Of a stretch of 64,000 bases of DNA, positions 35,601-39,715 are shown one piece after another. The DNA lies in the NCBI GenBank assembly GCA_963920635.1, contig OY987299.1:26800901-26864900 (forward strand), given 5' to 3'. Position numbers and translations under genes: made by a program. Within the stretch, counting starts at the first letter, position 1, and every line of letters begins with the position of its first letter. The stretch is from Pseudeuparius sepicola (taxonomy: Eukaryota; Arthropoda; Insecta; Coleoptera; Anthribidae). The notes below the pieces were generated by a model. The model did no database searches. It saw only the letters and a list, made by a program, of their open reading frames with translations, and had not been told where the DNA came from.

Positions 35601-38536
35601 AAACTTTTAGAAACTTACTGTCTACTTCATAAGTTACACCGCATAGAGTAAAGAAATCTTCTTAATGGTTACACCTTTCAATATAGAAGCAGTCAAAGGG
35701 TTACACCATTTGAGTAAAGGAAGGAATAGGTTACACATAAAAAGTGTCGGAAGAATGTTTTCTGATAAAGAAAAATATCACAAATAAAAAAAGTTACGGG
35801 ACTTTGAAAACATGCGATATTTTGAGATTTGAGAAACTCCCTATAGGCAGTGGCGTATTCAGAAGGGGGGGGGCGCAAAGGGGGCAATTGCCCCCCCCCC
35901 CTCCAGACCTGTCGAGATAAACGAGATTTGTAATATCAAAATTAGGTAATAATACCAAAAATTATATACTCTTGGCCTAATCTGGAAATGCAGTGAACAT
36001 CAAACATCTACAATTTGTTAATTTGTTTCATCTTGTCTTCTCGAAATTAAAACCTGTGCCCTGTGCAGTACAATTTGAGAACGCGCCGCCGTATATATTA
36101 TGCACACACTCCGTCGGTCGCAGCGCGTAATCAGCGTCCAGAGACATTTCTAGCGTTGACTGAAGGTTAAATCTTCACCCAACGTTTCTAGACTTTGGCG
36201 TAACCGTAAATAAGGCAAAACAACCTATTAAACATATTTTGCACAATTACGTTGTGCCAGAAAGAACATTTTCAAAACTGAAAATTTTAAAAATTTATAT
36301 TAGCAACAATAACACTCCGTTATGTGTACCCTGAAATACCCCTTTTATCTTCAAAAGAAATATTTGACAAGCTCAAGACGAAAAAAGAATACTTGATTTT
36401 GTGATATAGATTTTACTGGAATTATTTTTATGTTATAAAGGGTGTCCAGTAATAACTTAAAAAATTAAAAAGAAAAATGGAAAATATGACGAAAAGTTCA
36501 TATGAACATAGGTCCACAGATGTTTGGATTTCGAGATGCAGGGTGTTGAAATTGAAATTTTATATTCGATTTTTTTAAGTAACTTTTTGAGACGACAAAA
36601 TTTTATTGCAAAAAAACACCAAGTTCATTAAACTGTCAACAAATAAATGTGCTTGTTTATTCCAATTTTATTTTGAATTTAATTGCATACGAGTGTCGAT
36701 ATGCATCTGCATCGATGCAGAAATTTGAAAATTTCTCGAAAATGGTGATATTTTGCGTTATTCACCAAGTGTATACTTTTTTGCGTAGAAAACGTGTGGG
36801 AAGAGGATACATCCACAAAATGGTCGTAAAAGTTTACTGTCAAAAAAGTTATGGCAAATTGGAAAATTAAATTAAATAATGATAGCGTACGCAGCGCCCT
36901 CTACGAATTGCACCAAAAATATTAGCAAATTATGACTTCTCTTCCCAAAAAAAAACTCTGCTACCAAATTTTGCAAGAAACTTTTGTCGTCTCAAAAAGT
37001 TACTTAAAAAATCGAAAATAAAATTTCTATTTCAACACCTTGCATCTCGGAAATCAAACATCTGCGGACCCATGTTCATATGAACTTTTCGTCATATTTT
37101 CCATTTTTCTTTTTAATTTTTCAAGTTGGTGCATTTATTTCCGGACACCCTGTATTTACTTATTTTAGAAAATATGTTTTTGTTCTGTTTTTATTCATTA
37201 AAATTATCGACAGAGTTTTGTTATTTATAACTGATTGCCTCCCCCCCCCCCCCAGACGTTAATCCTGGATACGCCACTGCCTATAGGTATATCTATTTCC
37301 TAAAATAATTAAGATATCGGGATGCGGTTTGAGGCATTCTATTTTGCTCAATACTCGAGCACTTCGAAAGATACAAGAAACCCGCCAAAATCACGCAATT
37401 TGGGATACCCTGTTGTACCGGGTCGGGTACCCGGTATACCCTGTACTTTTCCGAAAATTTCTTTGGACCGCGCCAATCCGACTTAGCGCCGGTTTTAGCT
37501 TGACTACCGCCGGGTGCTAAGTTTAAAAAACGCGTTATCTTTTCTCTCCATTTTTTACTTTTGCCCAAAAATCTAAACTTTTTAGTTGGGAGGTAGTCAG
37601 AATTAAAATGAATCTTTGTAGCACAACATTGCGTCGCAGGCGAAAATTTTACAAAAATTCAAGGTCAAACAGTTTAAATTAACGAAAAGAAATTCCAAGC
37701 AAAACATATTCTTGATAACTGGTGGTATTTTTTTTATCACTAGGTCTCATAACCTTTGTAGCCAAGAAGTCCTACTCAGTCTTCTTCTATAGAACAACTG
37801 TGACCAATAGAAATTTCGAAATTTGTTTTAGTGTGAGCCCATAAAAATCATTGCTTTTTAAACCGGCTATACAAAAGCAAGCAGCGCTGTTTGGTTACTA
37901 AAATATGAGCCGTAGGCGAAAATTTTTAGAAATATAAAGCAGAAGAGAGTTTAAAAGAGGCATAGGAAATTACAAAAATATAACAGTATAATGAATCAAT
38001 GTAGGGGGCTTGAACTCCCAAGCCATATACAGCCCTGGGCTTATGTATGGGAAAAGCCAGATCTCGTGAAATCGGTAGTTAGCTACTTGACAATAATAAA
38101 TATATTTTCAATAAATGTGTCTATGTTACACATTATTACATGACAATTTTCCAATTTATATTCAATCAATGGGGGGGGGGGAGTAAAATCTTCAACGTAC
38201 AGATGAATATATAAGATGATGAATAGGAGAACGTTTCAGATGTTATATTTGCAAACGACGACCAAAATGAAGGTGTCGCGTCGTGAGTGACATAGCACCA
38301 AAATGTGATTTATTTTTAGTTATTAGACCAGCTTATACCGCCTCCTAAAATTTACCGCCGGGTGCTATTATAGCGCTCTAGCACCCCCCTAAATAAAACC
38401 GGCGCTGATCCGACTCCGCACTCACCGTTTGCGGCGGCTGGCCGGCGAACTGCGCCAGGGCCGGGCCGAGGGCCGCCGCCAGCAGCAGCAGCAGCGCCGG
38501 CGGCAGCAGGACCGTCGTCGTCGGGACTTCCCCCAT
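5743..38536 (-). CDS. Secreted fasciclin (FAS1) domain protein, multi-exon gene, 3' part off-window
   Basis: The gene model joins exon 1 38426-38536 (37 codons), exon 2 18716-21283 (856 codons), exon 3 18526-18663 (46 codons) and exon 4 5743-5944 (67 codons plus 1 base). All junctions have GT donors and AG acceptors, and the reading phase carries through each. The predicted product has an N-terminal signal peptide, a long Gln-rich region, a charged coiled-coil-like stretch, a Thr run, five repeats built around EITLPNG, and then a FAS1 domain completed by exons 2-4. The end of exon 4 resembles the start of a second FAS1 domain, so more exons lie left of the window. FAS1 proteins are extracellular or membrane-attached adhesion proteins. 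The role here as extracellular matrix or adhesion is inferred from the family. Joining exon 1 to exon 2 across 17 kb rests on phase, the signal peptide and the absence of another candidate; a small exon between them cannot be excluded. Confidence 0.8.
5945..6313. other. Intronic sequence, nothing recognised
   Basis: AT-rich sequence immediately upstream of exon 4. I see no gene and no clear repeat termini. Confidence 0.5.
6314..7274. mobile_element. Tc1/mariner-like foldback element with very long inverted repeats
   Basis: The left arm (about 6314-6663, starting TTCAAAGTTTGATTTCTCGC) and the right arm (about 6861-7274) are inverted copies of each other. They share the blocks ACTTGCAACACCCTGTGGGG, GTTCTTGTCGGAGATATACT and CAAGGCGGCATAGGC. 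The right arm holds an extra ~70-bp segment around 7115-7185. Between the arms is a remnant of a Tc1-family transposase N-terminus. Long terminal repeats plus loss of the catalytic domain indicate a non-autonomous derivative. Confidence 0.8.
6676..6864 (+). pseudogene. Tc1-like transposase N-terminal HTH remnant, frameshifted and truncated
   Basis: From ATG 6676 the first frame reads MPLSVTDVARIVALIED and then SQRYVSDTFG. The homology then switches frame near 6760 to TTVQDVWNRYMETGNF followed by an Arg/Lys-rich GSGRKRKT. This arrangement (helix-turn-helix, then GRKRKT linker) is characteristic of the paired-like DNA-binding domain of Tc1 transposases. The frame change, and the direct run into the right inverted repeat, mean the DDE catalytic domain is absent. 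Only about 65 residues survive, so it cannot be a working transposase. Confidence 0.78.
7275..8130. other. AT-rich intronic DNA with repeat-end scraps
   Basis: No gene is seen. TACAGGGTT (about 7647) and TACAGGGTG (about 8087) resemble the terminal motif of the TACAGGGTG repeat family seen elsewhere in the window, so this is probably transposon debris. Confidence 0.5.
8131..8204 (-). repeat. TACAGGGTGATTCA repeat end, inverted relative to 15131-15200
   Basis: About 70 bp starting TACAGGGTGATTCAAAACTA is an inverted copy of the sequence ending TCACCCTGTA at 15200. It is either a solo fragment of the ~315-bp MITE family at 14885-15200 or one terminus of a larger composite unit. Confidence 0.7.
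8221..9083. repeat. Tandem satellite, ~330-bp unit, 2.6 copies
   Basis: Unit 1 (8221-8550, 330 bp), unit 2 (8551-8879, 329 bp) and a partial unit 3 (8880-9083) each start AGGATGTAAGATTAGCGAG. The units appear identical except for one A in a poly-A run. Each full unit contains the same 78-codon minus-strand frame, which shows sequence conservation rather than a real gene. The array stops abruptly in a poly-A stretch next to the ATT tract that hosts the R4-like nest. Confidence 0.93.
9084..9126. repeat. Poly-A / (ATT)n microsatellite, target tract of R4-like copy A
   Basis: An A-run followed by TATATATTATTATT... directly abuts the 3' end of R4-like copy A (minus strand). On the element strand this is a (TAA)n tract. 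Confidence 0.85.
9244..11841 (-). CDS. R4/Dong-like reverse transcriptase / restriction-like endonuclease, 865 codons
   Basis: The uninterrupted frame carries, in order: reverse transcriptase motif A (AYVDYKKAFDS, Asp255), GIFQGDSLSPL at about 314-324, and the YMDD box at 362-365. A thumb region follows. The R2-type zinc motif is C664-x3-C668-x7-H676-x4-C681. The restriction-like endonuclease signature is R750-P751-D752 with Asp767 fourteen residues further on. All expected catalytic residues are present. The frame starts with an in-frame Met at 11841, but the natural N-terminus seems to be in another frame just upstream (11842-12173), so the copy is both frameshifted and 5'-truncated. It is probably immobile, though the enzymatic core reads intact. 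Its job is target-primed reverse transcription. Confidence 0.9.
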   Translation of the reverse strand: MTPRTSLLNNTLKQKLSVFAGRLRRYKASNNRKRDNKLFERSEKVFYRTLNSSADATNTSYPSREQVDGFWRNQLATPGPCNVSASWISEEREMGRNYSQMQHEQFTTDEISNVIKNSHNWKAPGPDHLQNYWIKKLWCTHEQITTLINEVLLDPLKMPLFLTQGATYLLPKDQRNTDNPAKYRPITCLPTLYKIITSCLTQRIYAHCERNNIMAMQQKGCAKGAMGCKEQLIIDSVICNQAHSKQRNLYMAYVDYKKAFDSVPHDWLTGILKLYKIDHHTVSFLEHVMTTWRTKIQLRTASSNIETDTINIRRGIFQGDSLSPLWFCMAMNPLSHRLNSTKYGFAIKSNNAEAIKLNHLLYMDDLKLMAATKNQLTQMLKIVEEFSKDIGMHFGLDKCRTLNIVRGKFEQGAHEMLDGQEIEAMSMGDTYKYLGMKQAQRIDHRTMKIDLRNEFIKRVRQVVRTDLNSRNLFKALNTFACSVLSYSFGIVNWTNTDINNLQRKVRTLLTKAHKHHPRSAVERTTLPRQLGGRGLADLSKQLDQQIINLRNYFQRQANSSPLHKAICGADVSTPLPLTEHEHQNHHRTDNDTLQRWLEKPLHGRHINEVNQEHVDKLASNYWLTSGRMFPETEGFLLAIQDQVIPTRNYLKFIVGDASVVDDRCRYGCPTSETIQHITGGCQMFASTEYKERHDSVAKILHQELGEKLLLVQAERFPYYSYTPEPVLENSNYKMYWDRTVLTDQRVAHNRPDLIIVDKISRKTTLIDVAIPNNNNLRVKQVEKIAKYRDLEERIRRQWEMENVKTTPIIVSTTGVIPKSLLRNIKELGLTDSLYRSMQKAVLLATARTVRKFMGNAGTSDNINVT
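11842..12173 (-). pseudogene. Frameshifted N-terminal part of the R4-like ORF (copy A)
   Basis: The minus-strand frame 12175-11756 encodes an Arg-rich helical segment (MAQWEMRLNRKIESLRKDIG, then GVRTRRIQRAVQAI) typical of sequence upstream of the reverse transcriptase in R4-type elements. It continues past 11841 in a different frame from the 865-codon ORF. One frameshift between about 11830 and 11860 therefore separates the two parts of what was one protein. The 5' end is lost in the ATT repeat. Confidence 0.6.
12174..12194. repeat. (ATT)n microsatellite between R4-like copies A and B
   Basis: ATTATTATTATT... joins the truncated 5' end of copy A directly to the 3' end of copy B (TCGACTTAGCC). 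Confidence 0.85.
12195..13553 (-). mobile_element. R4/Dong-like retrotransposon, copy B (5'-truncated, frameshifted)
   Basis: This ~1.36 kb copy holds the 3' part of the element: end of the thumb, CCHC motif, restriction-like endonuclease and 3' UTR. The coding sequence is split into two frames (13553-12925 and 13091-12312) by a frameshift near 13070-13090, so it is a pseudogene. Truncation occurs within the GAATTCATT of the coding region, directly at an ATT run, which suggests annealing to the repeat during integration. Confidence 0.88.
12312..13553 (-). pseudogene. R4-like RT C-terminus / endonuclease, broken (copy B)
   Basis: Two overlapping minus-strand frames cover residues ~454-865 of the copy A protein. 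The downstream frame retains the C-x3-C-x7-H-x4-C motif and the RPD...D endonuclease residues. The upstream frame carries the thumb region and then runs off in the wrong frame after the shift. Amino-acid differences from copies A and D are scattered, so it is an independent insertion rather than a tandem duplicate of A. Confidence 0.85.
13573..13909 (-). mobile_element. R4/Dong-like retrotransposon, copy C (337-bp 3' end)
   Basis: Only the last ~66 codons and the 3' UTR remain. The coding end reads in frame to the stop at 13690. The 5' truncation point is CTTCTAATT, again running into ATT. An ATT tract lies on both sides (13554-13572 and 13910-13930). Sequence is nearly identical to the matching part of copy D. 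Confidence 0.87.
13931..14603 (-). mobile_element. R4/Dong-like retrotransposon, copy D (673-bp 3' end)
   Basis: The copy covers the restriction-like endonuclease region and 3' UTR, with an open 183-codon frame (14599-14048) retaining RPD...D. It is 5'-truncated just after the CCHC motif, at the bases CTGA adjoining ATT repeats. It shares diagnostic bases with copy C (TTGTTGGATGATCCTG) against A (TTGTCGGACGTTCCTG) and B (TTCTTGGACGATCCTG). Confidence 0.87.
14604..14645. repeat. (ATT)n microsatellite at the upstream side of the R4-like nest
   Basis: About 14 ATT units form the longest tract in the cluster and border the truncated 5' end of copy D. Confidence 0.92.
14885..15200 (+). repeat. 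~315-bp TACAGG...CACCCTGTA MITE-like repeat
   Basis: The sequence begins TACAGGGCCG and ends TCACCCTGTA. It shares internal blocks (CCGCCACTGGTT, GTGTACCAA, CACCCTGTA) with 16048-16358, so these are two diverged copies of one family. The last 70 bp also match 8131-8204 inverted. Confidence 0.65.
15201..16047. other. Intronic repeat debris
   Basis: No gene is seen. The stretch at about 15300-15720 is a diverged relative of the palindromic repeat at 3390-3950. The rest is AT-rich. An open frame of 92 codons at 15406-15684 has no recognisable domain and overlaps the repeat. Confidence 0.5.
16048..16358 (+). repeat. Second copy of the ~315-bp CACCCTGTA-ended repeat
   Basis: It starts TACAAGGTGATTC and ends GATTCACCCTGTA. 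It is the diverged direct-orientation relative of 14885-15200. Confidence 0.6.
16359..18525. other. AT-rich intronic sequence upstream of exon 4, no gene seen
   Basis: This is the exon-3-proximal part of the 12.6 kb intron. I see no coding signal. A 34-bp palindrome lies at 17434-17467 (AAACAGTGACTATA ... inverted), and its core recurs at 39034-39066. Confidence 0.5.
18526..18663 (-). CDS. Fasciclin gene exon 3 (central FAS1 domain)
   Basis: The exon lies between acceptor CTGTTTAG and donor GTAAGA. The translation starts LLLHHVIPGAF and ends EWNDVK. The His-His-Val-Ile-Pro-Gly core is the H-box signature of FAS1 domains, normally preceding the strand that exon 4 supplies. The exon has exactly 46 codons with codon-boundary junctions. 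The intron separating it from exon 2 is only 52 bp (18664-18715). Confidence 0.88.
18716..21283 (-). CDS. Fasciclin gene exon 2: Gln-rich, coiled-coil, EITLPNG repeats, start of FAS1
   Basis: This 2,568-bp exon has 856 whole codons. Acceptor TTTGTTTCAG precedes AGTTTCCCG, and donor GTAAGTT follows CTCAGTGGG. The first ~190 residues are Gln-rich (PQNIQHLSSHQQ onwards). A charged, Lys/Gln/Glu-rich stretch of ~65 residues (DPEKHKQKIKELKDKQ...) looks like a coiled coil. A Thr run follows (13 T near 20410-20445). Next come five ~30-residue repeats centred on EISLANG, EITLPNG (x3) and EITLPDG, each followed by a basic/hydrophobic strand and a PKLVP-type turn. A Ser/Thr-rich linker leads to the FAS1 start (KKHGLFAMAKFLRQSGL, then YTIFVPTDKAF, the FAS1 fold's first conserved block). 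A mucin-like extracellular stalk ahead of adhesion domains is a reasonable inference. Confidence 0.9.
21284..22777. other. Start of the 17.1 kb fasciclin intron 1, AT-rich, nothing recognised
   Basis: Intron 1 spans 21284-38425. This exon-proximal part holds no coding signal or clear repeat termini that I can see. Confidence 0.5.
22778..23280. mobile_element. TIR element ending TACAGTGTGTCCCG
   Basis: It begins TACAGTGTGTCCCGTTTTTA and ends CGGGACACACTGTA, with about 85 bp of imperfect terminal inverted repeat (sharing GTTAACACCCCTGAAAATCT). Flanking AT dinucleotides would fit a TA target site, as in Tc1/mariner, but this is not decisive. The interior (about 22893-23095) is also present at 59525-59740. 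Confidence 0.7.
23283..23945. repeat. Foldback repeat abutting the TIR element
   Basis: The left arm TGCATCTTAAGGGTAGAAAC (from 23283) is inverted at about 23880-23942 (GAGAGTTTCTACACTTAAGATGCA). Arms of about 65 bp and more flank an AT-rich centre. It directly adjoins the element ending at 23280 and may be part of the same composite. Confidence 0.6.
23946..25189. other. Intronic sequence, no gene seen
   Basis: AT-rich sequence. A somewhat less AT-rich patch at about 24300-24670 shows no convincing frame. Confidence 0.45.
25190..25805 (+). repeat. Tandem copies of the ~300-bp CACACTGTA repeat
   Basis: Two successive diverged units carry ATTAATTTTCCTCTAAAAAA, CTAAAACACCGTCTCAGT, GCACGAGGCACCTGAATTAT and AAAATTTTTATTTATAGCTC (here on the opposite strand). 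The array ends GGGACACACTGTA. The same units occur at 56871-57563 (inverted) and 58167-59006. Confidence 0.8.
25806..26603. other. AT-rich intronic sequence before the Penelope-like element
   Basis: An 85-codon frame at 26288-26545 with several Cys residues has no recognisable homology or splice context. I do not call it a gene. Confidence 0.45.
26604..27051 (-). repeat. Penelope-like pseudo-LTR, inverted 5' arm
   Basis: It is the reverse complement of 28867-29314 and carries the hammerhead-like motif on the minus strand (26681-26727). It is followed by a short ACTGTAATA-type duplication at the junction with the coding region (27052-27085). Confidence 0.92.
26681..26727 (-). ncRNA. Hammerhead-ribozyme-like motif, minus strand (inverted arm)
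   Basis: The sequence is identical to 29191-29237 on the other strand. On the minus strand it reads TGGT, CTGAAGA, a 6-bp stem II, GAAA, ACCGGTA and ACCA. See the plus-strand copy for the base-by-base layout. Confidence 0.6.
27099..28403 (+). CDS. Penelope-like reverse transcriptase with GIY-YIG endonuclease (5'-truncated)
   Basis: The frame is open from about 27052, and the first residues given here start at a GTG, so the true N-terminus is missing. Visible motifs, numbering from 27099: motif A LDVTNLFTNVP with Asp26; GLAMGSPLSPLLADIF at 85-100; the catalytic YVDD at 125-128; INFLDLTI near 165-175. A C-terminal GIY-YIG nuclease follows from ~328, with GVYCLHCDCG, VYIGRTKRNF, Arg in ITRFKEHYR and a downstream HILETGHN. 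The CxxCxC insertion between GVY and YIG is typical of canonical Penelope elements. The ~434 codons present are about half the usual polyprotein, and fingers upstream of motif A are lost. The catalytic residues visible are intact. Confidence 0.92.
   Translation: MRNSVELVNNIRDRDIPLNTILISLDVTNLFTNVPICEVLDIVKGKLSDSLVSDQIAQDILNLLNICLKQNFFTFDNKIYCQPDGLAMGSPLSPLLADIFMDNFEKNFIHGSDTYGPKINYYYRYVDDIPCLWGGDVTELADFVTFMDNIHPKIKFSLEVQNVNKQINFLDLTISNVEGKHNFNIYRKPTNTGVIIHNSSNHHFSHKVAALSSFVNRAFDIPLSEADRGREISLIKKIAVKHDFAVGIVDKLVHRKSRRLALSRAVVTSPPPAADGLLKYHSLTFTGGLSYKLSKIFKSAGINLAFRSSNNISQLINNKDKIDTLLKPGVYCLHCDCGAVYIGRTKRNFITRFKEHYRCIRNNNIESLFAKHILETGHNADINSNYKVLHIERFSKRLDSWEALEIFKYYRENNVEILNVQIENDSSLFGILFD
28867..29314 (+). 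repeat. Penelope-like pseudo-LTR, 3' arm
   Basis: The 448-bp forward arm starts CTATAATTTCAAATAATTC and ends CAGTATTTTTGAAT. It contains the hammerhead-like motif at 29191-29237 and an AATAAA (29248-29255 area) downstream of it. Confidence 0.92.
29191..29237 (+). ncRNA. Minimal hammerhead-ribozyme-like motif in the Penelope arm
   Basis: In order: stem I strand TGGT (29191-29194), conserved core CTGAAGA (29195-29201), an extra T, stem II GCAAGC/GCTTGC (29203-29208 and 29218-29223), core GAAA (29224-29227), then ACCGGTA with predicted cleavage after A29233, and stem I partner ACCA (29234-29237). The ACCGGT is self-complementary, so stem III could form between two RNA molecules, as proposed for minimal Penelope hammerheads. 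The bulged T after CTGAAGA departs from the textbook core. That Penelope elements carry hammerheads is established; activity here is inferred. Confidence 0.66.
29315..31553. other. Intronic sequence with C/G-tract repeat ends, no gene seen
   Basis: A 17-C run at about 29442-29459 sits beside AGGGCCGTATCTTAGGGGGG, and 30133-30155 reads CAGGGCCGGCTCTAGGCGG. Both resemble hAT-type ends but I found no partner ends. Otherwise it is AT-rich without genes. Confidence 0.45.
31554..31964. mobile_element. Small TIR element (TTTAATTGTACACTAGA ends)
   Basis: CTTTAATTGTACACTAGA (31558-31576) is inverted as TCTAGTGTACAATTAAAAG (31942-31961). The ~410-bp interior has no coding content. No clear target duplication is visible. 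Confidence 0.55.
31965..33133. other. AT-rich intronic sequence, nothing recognised
   Basis: I see no gene, RNA gene or clear repeat termini. Confidence 0.45.
33134..35007. mobile_element. Putative TIR element (ATCCCA..AGTAGCACA ends) carrying nested pieces
   Basis: ATCCCATAAGTAGCACA (33134-33150) is inverted as TGTGCTACTTGGGAT (34993-35007). Inside, CCCATATAGCA (about 33279) and TGCTATATGGG (about 34074-34084) form a second inverted pair enclosing the tRNA-like sequence. A fragment at 34641-34669 matches the terminus of the palindromic MITE at 57736-57971. No target duplications were confirmed. Confidence 0.45.
33549..33621 (-). tRNA. tRNA-like sequence (pseudogene or SINE head)
   Basis: The minus strand carries an A-box-like TGGCTCAGTTGGTTAGAGC (33597-33615), with a D-stem GCTC/GAGC that pairs, and a perfect B box GGTTCGAACC (33562-33571), at normal tRNA spacing. 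The anticodon region (CTTGTAAA) lacks a clean 5-bp stem and the T stem is imperfect. A functional tRNA is therefore unlikely. A tRNA pseudogene or tRNA-derived SINE promoter fits better. A T-run lies downstream (33532-33541, minus-strand direction). Confidence 0.5.
35008..35839. other. AT-rich intronic sequence, nothing recognised
   Basis: I see no coding signal. It is bounded on the right by the hAT-like element's target duplication. Confidence 0.45.
35848..37279. mobile_element. hAT-like element with perfect 8-bp TSD and nested foldback
   Basis: The ends are CAGTGGCGTATTCAG and CTGGATACGCCACTG, flanked by a perfect CCTATAGG duplication (35840-35847, 37280-37287). Poly-G (left, about 35865-35873) and poly-C (right, about 37241-37253) tracts lie just inside the termini. 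A separate ~720-bp foldback (36436-37154) is nested inside. No transposase is visible. Length 1,432 bp. Confidence 0.9.
36436..37154. mobile_element. Foldback element nested in the hAT-like element
   Basis: It starts AAGGGTGTCC and ends GGACACCCTGTA, with inverted arms of ~170 bp sharing GACGAAAAGTTCATATGAAC and AAAAAGTTACTT-type blocks. Part of an arm also resembles 15100-15150 (GGACCCATGTTGATATGAAC), linking it to the CACCCTGTA family. Confidence 0.75.
37484..38407. mobile_element. hAT-like element inserted 10 bp inside intron 1 of the fasciclin gene
   Basis: The ends are TAGCGCCGGTTTTA and TAAAACCGGCGCTG, with a perfect 8-bp duplication ATCCGACT (37476-37483, 38408-38415). Its right flank is only 10 intron bases from the exon 1 donor (GTGAGT at 38425-38420). 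A second inner inverted block (CCGCCGGGTGCTA) lies near both ends. No transposase is visible. Length 924 bp. Confidence 0.9.
38426..38536 (-). CDS. Fasciclin gene exon 1: signal peptide
   Basis: ATG at 38536 (context AACATGG) opens 37 codons ending CAA ACG before the donor GTGAGT. The product begins MGEVPTTTVLLPPALLLLLA and then AAALGPALAQ: a short N-region, a Leu/Ala-rich hydrophobic core and an A-L-A cleavage site, which is a textbook signal peptide. An in-frame upstream ATG at 38650 would add 38 Arg-rich residues ahead of the signal sequence. I prefer 38536 because signal peptides sit at the N-terminus. The exon is strongly GC-rich, unlike the surrounding DNA. The donor phase matches exon 2. 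Confidence 0.78.
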
Positions 38537-38760
38537 GTTGCGGACGCGCGAAGATCGTCGGAAGGAACTTTCTCTTCGGTGACCGCGTCGTCGTCGTGCC
38601 GAACTGGCGGGCCGGCGTGGCGGAAGAGGCTTTAACGCGCCTCCCGCCATCGGCCGGCCCGCGCTCTCCCCGACCCTCGTCTTCTTCGGCCCCCGGGGAG
38701 AGATCTTCGATTCTCCGCTTCTCCGTTACATACCTAGTAAAATACCTACTGTGTGTTTTT
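38537..38760 (-). promoter_or_regulatory. GC/CpG-rich 5' UTR and probable promoter region of the fasciclin gene
   Basis: About 38416-38720 is an island of GC- and CpG-rich sequence in AT-rich surroundings, ending abruptly near 38720. It covers exon 1 and the sequence upstream. I see no TATA box. It reads as 5' UTR plus a CpG-type core promoter, by inference from position. Confidence 0.55.
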
Positions 38761-39715
38761 TAAACTGTGACGATATTAAATTCACTCCCTCTAGAAGCAA
38801 CCACATATTCATTTGTCCATTTCATGGATATTTTTTGGGGGGGGGGGGAATGCATATAACAAATTGGCGACACTTTTCTAGAGCAGTGATTAGTTAAAAC
38901 ACAGAAAAACGTCGCTTGCCGTTTTTCTGTGGCTAAAATATTGCGGAGTTGCCGTGTTTCTACAAGTTGTAGTTGTATCTGGACCAACACTTTAGTTTTA
39001 AGTTCAACGTTTAAACCACATCAGAGATTATACCAGTGACTATAGAAGGAATTTCTATAGTCACTGATTATACCAAGTTTAAACCACCGAACTATATATT
39101 CAAAAACCACCGAACTATATTGAATATAGTTCGGTGGTTTAAACAGAATAAACAGAGAGCCGACTGGATCTTTTCACACAATTTTTATGCATCATGAAGT
39201 AGGTATAGGTATGTTGAAAATAAAGCCCAAAAATATTTTTTTTTCTACAGGCGGACGGAAAATCGAATTTTCCGCACTGATTTTAGTGCGGAAAACTCAC
39301 ATTTGCGCAATGACATTGTAATATGTCTGCCAAATACATAAAACAATCGAAATTACTGGTCTTTTCAATTATTAATAACAAACAACCTTAACACATCAGC
39401 AGAAACTCGAGCAGATACCATTATTTTCAGCCCCAATACTACCCAACAAAAAATGAAATCTTCTATTAATTTCAGTTATGCTACAAATAATTATTGTAAT
39501 TTTACTATAAACTATTATAATAAATAATAAAATTATTAAAAATAGTTCTACAGTTGTTTATTTTCCAAAATTTGGTACCCGGGGCGGAGGTAATTTTTAA
39601 TTGGGAAGAACTTCTCGCTATCTTTAAAGAAAAGGCACTTAACCTACAATGAAAGCAAATAAACAGTCGCTGTCAGCGCCATCTTGATTTTTCAAAAACG
39701 AAAATATGCTAGAAA
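38761..39715. other. Intergenic sequence between the two minus-strand genes, with palindromes
   Basis: No gene is seen. It holds a poly-G run (about 38838-38848), the palindrome at 39034-39066 (CAGTGACTATAGAA, inverted) and a near-perfect palindrome at 39104-39143 (AAACCACCGAACTATATT / inverted). A partial extra copy of ACCACCGAACTATAT lies just upstream. Confidence 0.55.

Noticed and set aside
38537..38650. Upstream in-frame ATG (38650) as the start of the fasciclin protein
   Set aside because: It would place 38 Arg-rich residues before a clean signal peptide. The ATG at 38536 gives a standard secretory N-terminus.
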